This document shows positions 7,061 to 7,737 of a DNA stretch of 7,737 bases, in pieces. The stretch covers positions 1 to 7,737 of the forward strand of contig SKTQ01000085.1 of the NCBI GenBank assembly GCA_007122505.1, in the 5' to 3' direction. Every line of letters begins with the position of its first letter. The first letter of the stretch is position 1. This DNA is from Bacteroidales bacterium (lineage in GTDB: Bacteria > Bacteroidota > Bacteroidia > Bacteroidales > UBA7960). Both the position numbers and the translations under genes were made by a program. The notes under the pieces are model-generated. The model made no database searches and had not been told where the DNA came from. It saw only the letters and a program-made list of their open reading frames with translations.

Positions 7061-7122
7061 AACCTTTAACCTTTCGACTTTTTGACCTTTTGACATTTCG
7101 ACCTTTTGACATTTCGACCTTC
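7061..7122 (+). repeat. Degenerate octanucleotide tandem repeat, RACnTTTY
   Basis: About seven consecutive units follow the pattern (A/G)AC-n-TTT-(C/T): AACCTTT (7061, 7 nt), AACCTTTC (7068), GACTTTTT (7076), GACCTTTT (7084), GACATTTC (7092), GACCTTTT (7100), GACATTTC (7108), then a partial GACCTTC (7116-7122). The last four full units form two exact copies of a 16-bp unit, GACCTTTTGACATTTC, so there is a higher-order period. The array ends 35 bp before the start codon of the HAD gene. It lies outside any supported gene. On the minus strand it would read as a Lys/Arg/Ser-rich peptide, which is an artefact of the repeat. Confidence 0.85.
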
Positions 7123-7131
7123 ATCACATTT

Positions 7132-7148
7132 GTTAAAAACCGCTTAAC
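7132..7148. promoter_or_regulatory. Inverted repeat GTTAA-N7-TTAAC before the HAD gene
   Basis: Perfect 5-bp arms GTTAA (7132-7136) and TTAAC (7144-7148) flank a 7-nt loop, ending 9 bp before the ATG at 7158. It could be a small operator or a weak leader hairpin. An imperfect -7-like box, CACATTTG (7125-7132, one mismatch to TAnnTTTG), abuts it, but no TTTG lies at the proper spacing upstream. This is a short AT-rich dyad, so a chance origin is quite possible. Confidence 0.25.
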
Positions 7149-7157
7149 TAAAAATAT

Positions 7158-7737
7158 ATGGAACAAAACGGCTATTTGAGAGCAAGTGACATTGATGCCC
7201 TGATCTTTGATCTGGACGGTGTGATCACGCAGACGCGCAGGGTACATAAAAAGGCCTGGAAGGAATTGTTCGATGCCTTTCTGAATTCGGAGGGGAGGAG
7301 TGATTCCATGACAGAGCGTGACTATGATGATTATGTTGACGGTAAGCCCCGTTATGAGGGAGTGCGCAGTTTCCTGGAATCCCGGGAGATGGAATTGCCT
7401 TTCGGCGATATTGATGATGAACCCGGCTACAGTACCATATGCGCACTGGGAAACAAAAAAAATGCATTGTTTCATGATATCATTCGTGAAGACGGTGTGG
7501 ATATTTATGAATCTGCTGTGGATAGGCTTAAGCAATGGCGTGCTGCGGGTATTCCTACGGCCATTGTGTCCTCCAGCAAAAACTGTAAATTCATCATTGA
7601 GCAGGCGGGTATCGACCATCTTTTTGATGTGCGTGTGGATGGAATGGTGTCGGAGGAGCGCGGGTTGAAGGGGAAGCCCGATCCGGACATTTTCCTGGAG
7701 GCTGCTTCTGAACTGGGTGCCAGGCCTGAGCGGAGCA
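7158..7737 (+). CDS. pgmB: Beta-phosphoglucomutase-family HAD hydrolase (3' end outside window)
   Basis: The frame opens at ATG 7158 and runs off the right edge after 193 codons; members of this subfamily are about 240-265 residues, so the last quarter is missing. HAD motif I is FDLDGV with nucleophile Asp18 and acid/base Asp20. His30 (VHKKAW) matches the conserved histidine of beta-phosphoglucomutase. The helical cap (about 35-115) holds YVDGKPRYEGVRSFL and ALGNKKNALFH. Motif II is IVSSSKN (136-142), and motif III is GKPDPDIF with Lys173. Motif IV is beyond the edge. Beta-phosphoglucomutase turns beta-glucose-1-phosphate into glucose-6-phosphate. This particular subfamily, with the long cap and the LGNxKNxLFH segment, resembles proteins encoded beside GH65 disaccharide phosphorylases, for example the mycobacterial Rv3400/Rv3401 pair. 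Its position after treS fits maltose or trehalose breakdown. There is no Shine-Dalgarno; an A-rich stretch precedes the start. Confidence 0.92.
   Translation, partial: MEQNGYLRASDIDALIFDLDGVITQTRRVHKKAWKELFDAFLNSEGRSDSMTERDYDDYVDGKPRYEGVRSFLESREMELPFGDIDDEPGYSTICALGNKKNALFHDIIREDGVDIYESAVDRLKQWRAAGIPTAIVSSSKNCKFIIEQAGIDHLFDVRVDGMVSEERGLKGKPDPDIFLEAASELGARPERS

Noticed and set aside
7059..7619. 186-codon minus-strand frame ending in a Lys/Arg/Ser-rich sequence
   Set aside because: It is the antisense of the well-supported HAD gene, and its charged C-terminal end is only the translation of the octanucleotide repeat.

Overview
The window looks like chromosomal DNA from a member of the Bacteroidota. 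It has a Bacteroidota-type M14 zinc carboxypeptidase with a C-terminal amidotransferase-like domain, start codons without clear Shine-Dalgarno sequences, and a good copy of the Bacteroidota sigma-factor promoter (TTTG, 19 bp, TAnnTTTG). No rRNA, tRNA, CRISPR array, transposase or phage gene was seen.

Layout. (1) Positions 2-1045, plus strand: C-terminal 347 residues of an M14-family carboxypeptidase-like protein, cut by the left edge. (2) 1054-2214, minus strand: complete class I HMG-CoA reductase, the committed step of the mevalonate route to isoprenoids; it converges on the peptidase with 8 bp between stop codons. (3) 2261-3157 (possible longer start at 3292), minus strand: MscS-type mechanosensitive channel, 46 bp upstream of the reductase gene and possibly co-transcribed with it. 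(4) 3158-3403: divergent control region with a strong plus-strand promoter. (5) 3404-6670, plus strand: 1088-residue fusion of trehalose synthase (GH13 maltose/trehalose isomerase) and a maltokinase-like domain. (6) 6671-7157: AT-rich intergenic stretch of 487 bp ending in an octanucleotide tandem repeat. (7) 7158 to the right edge, plus strand: first 193 residues of a beta-phosphoglucomutase-family HAD enzyme.

How the genes fit together. The right half is about trehalose/maltose metabolism. The trehalose synthase half has all its catalytic residues. The fused maltokinase half has lost the residues that do kinase chemistry: HGD reads HGN, the metal-binding Gln is Lys, and the DFEGE Asp is Asn. 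It is therefore predicted to be a pseudokinase, and maltose made here would probably not enter the GlgE route through this protein. The next gene belongs to the HAD subfamily that commonly sits beside GH65 disaccharide phosphorylases. This suggests an alternative: trehalose to maltose (TreS), phosphorolysis to beta-glucose-1-phosphate (a GH65 enzyme expected beyond the right edge, not seen), then glucose-6-phosphate. The divergent pairing of a trehalose enzyme with an osmotic-release channel also hints at an osmotic-stress locus, but that is inference.
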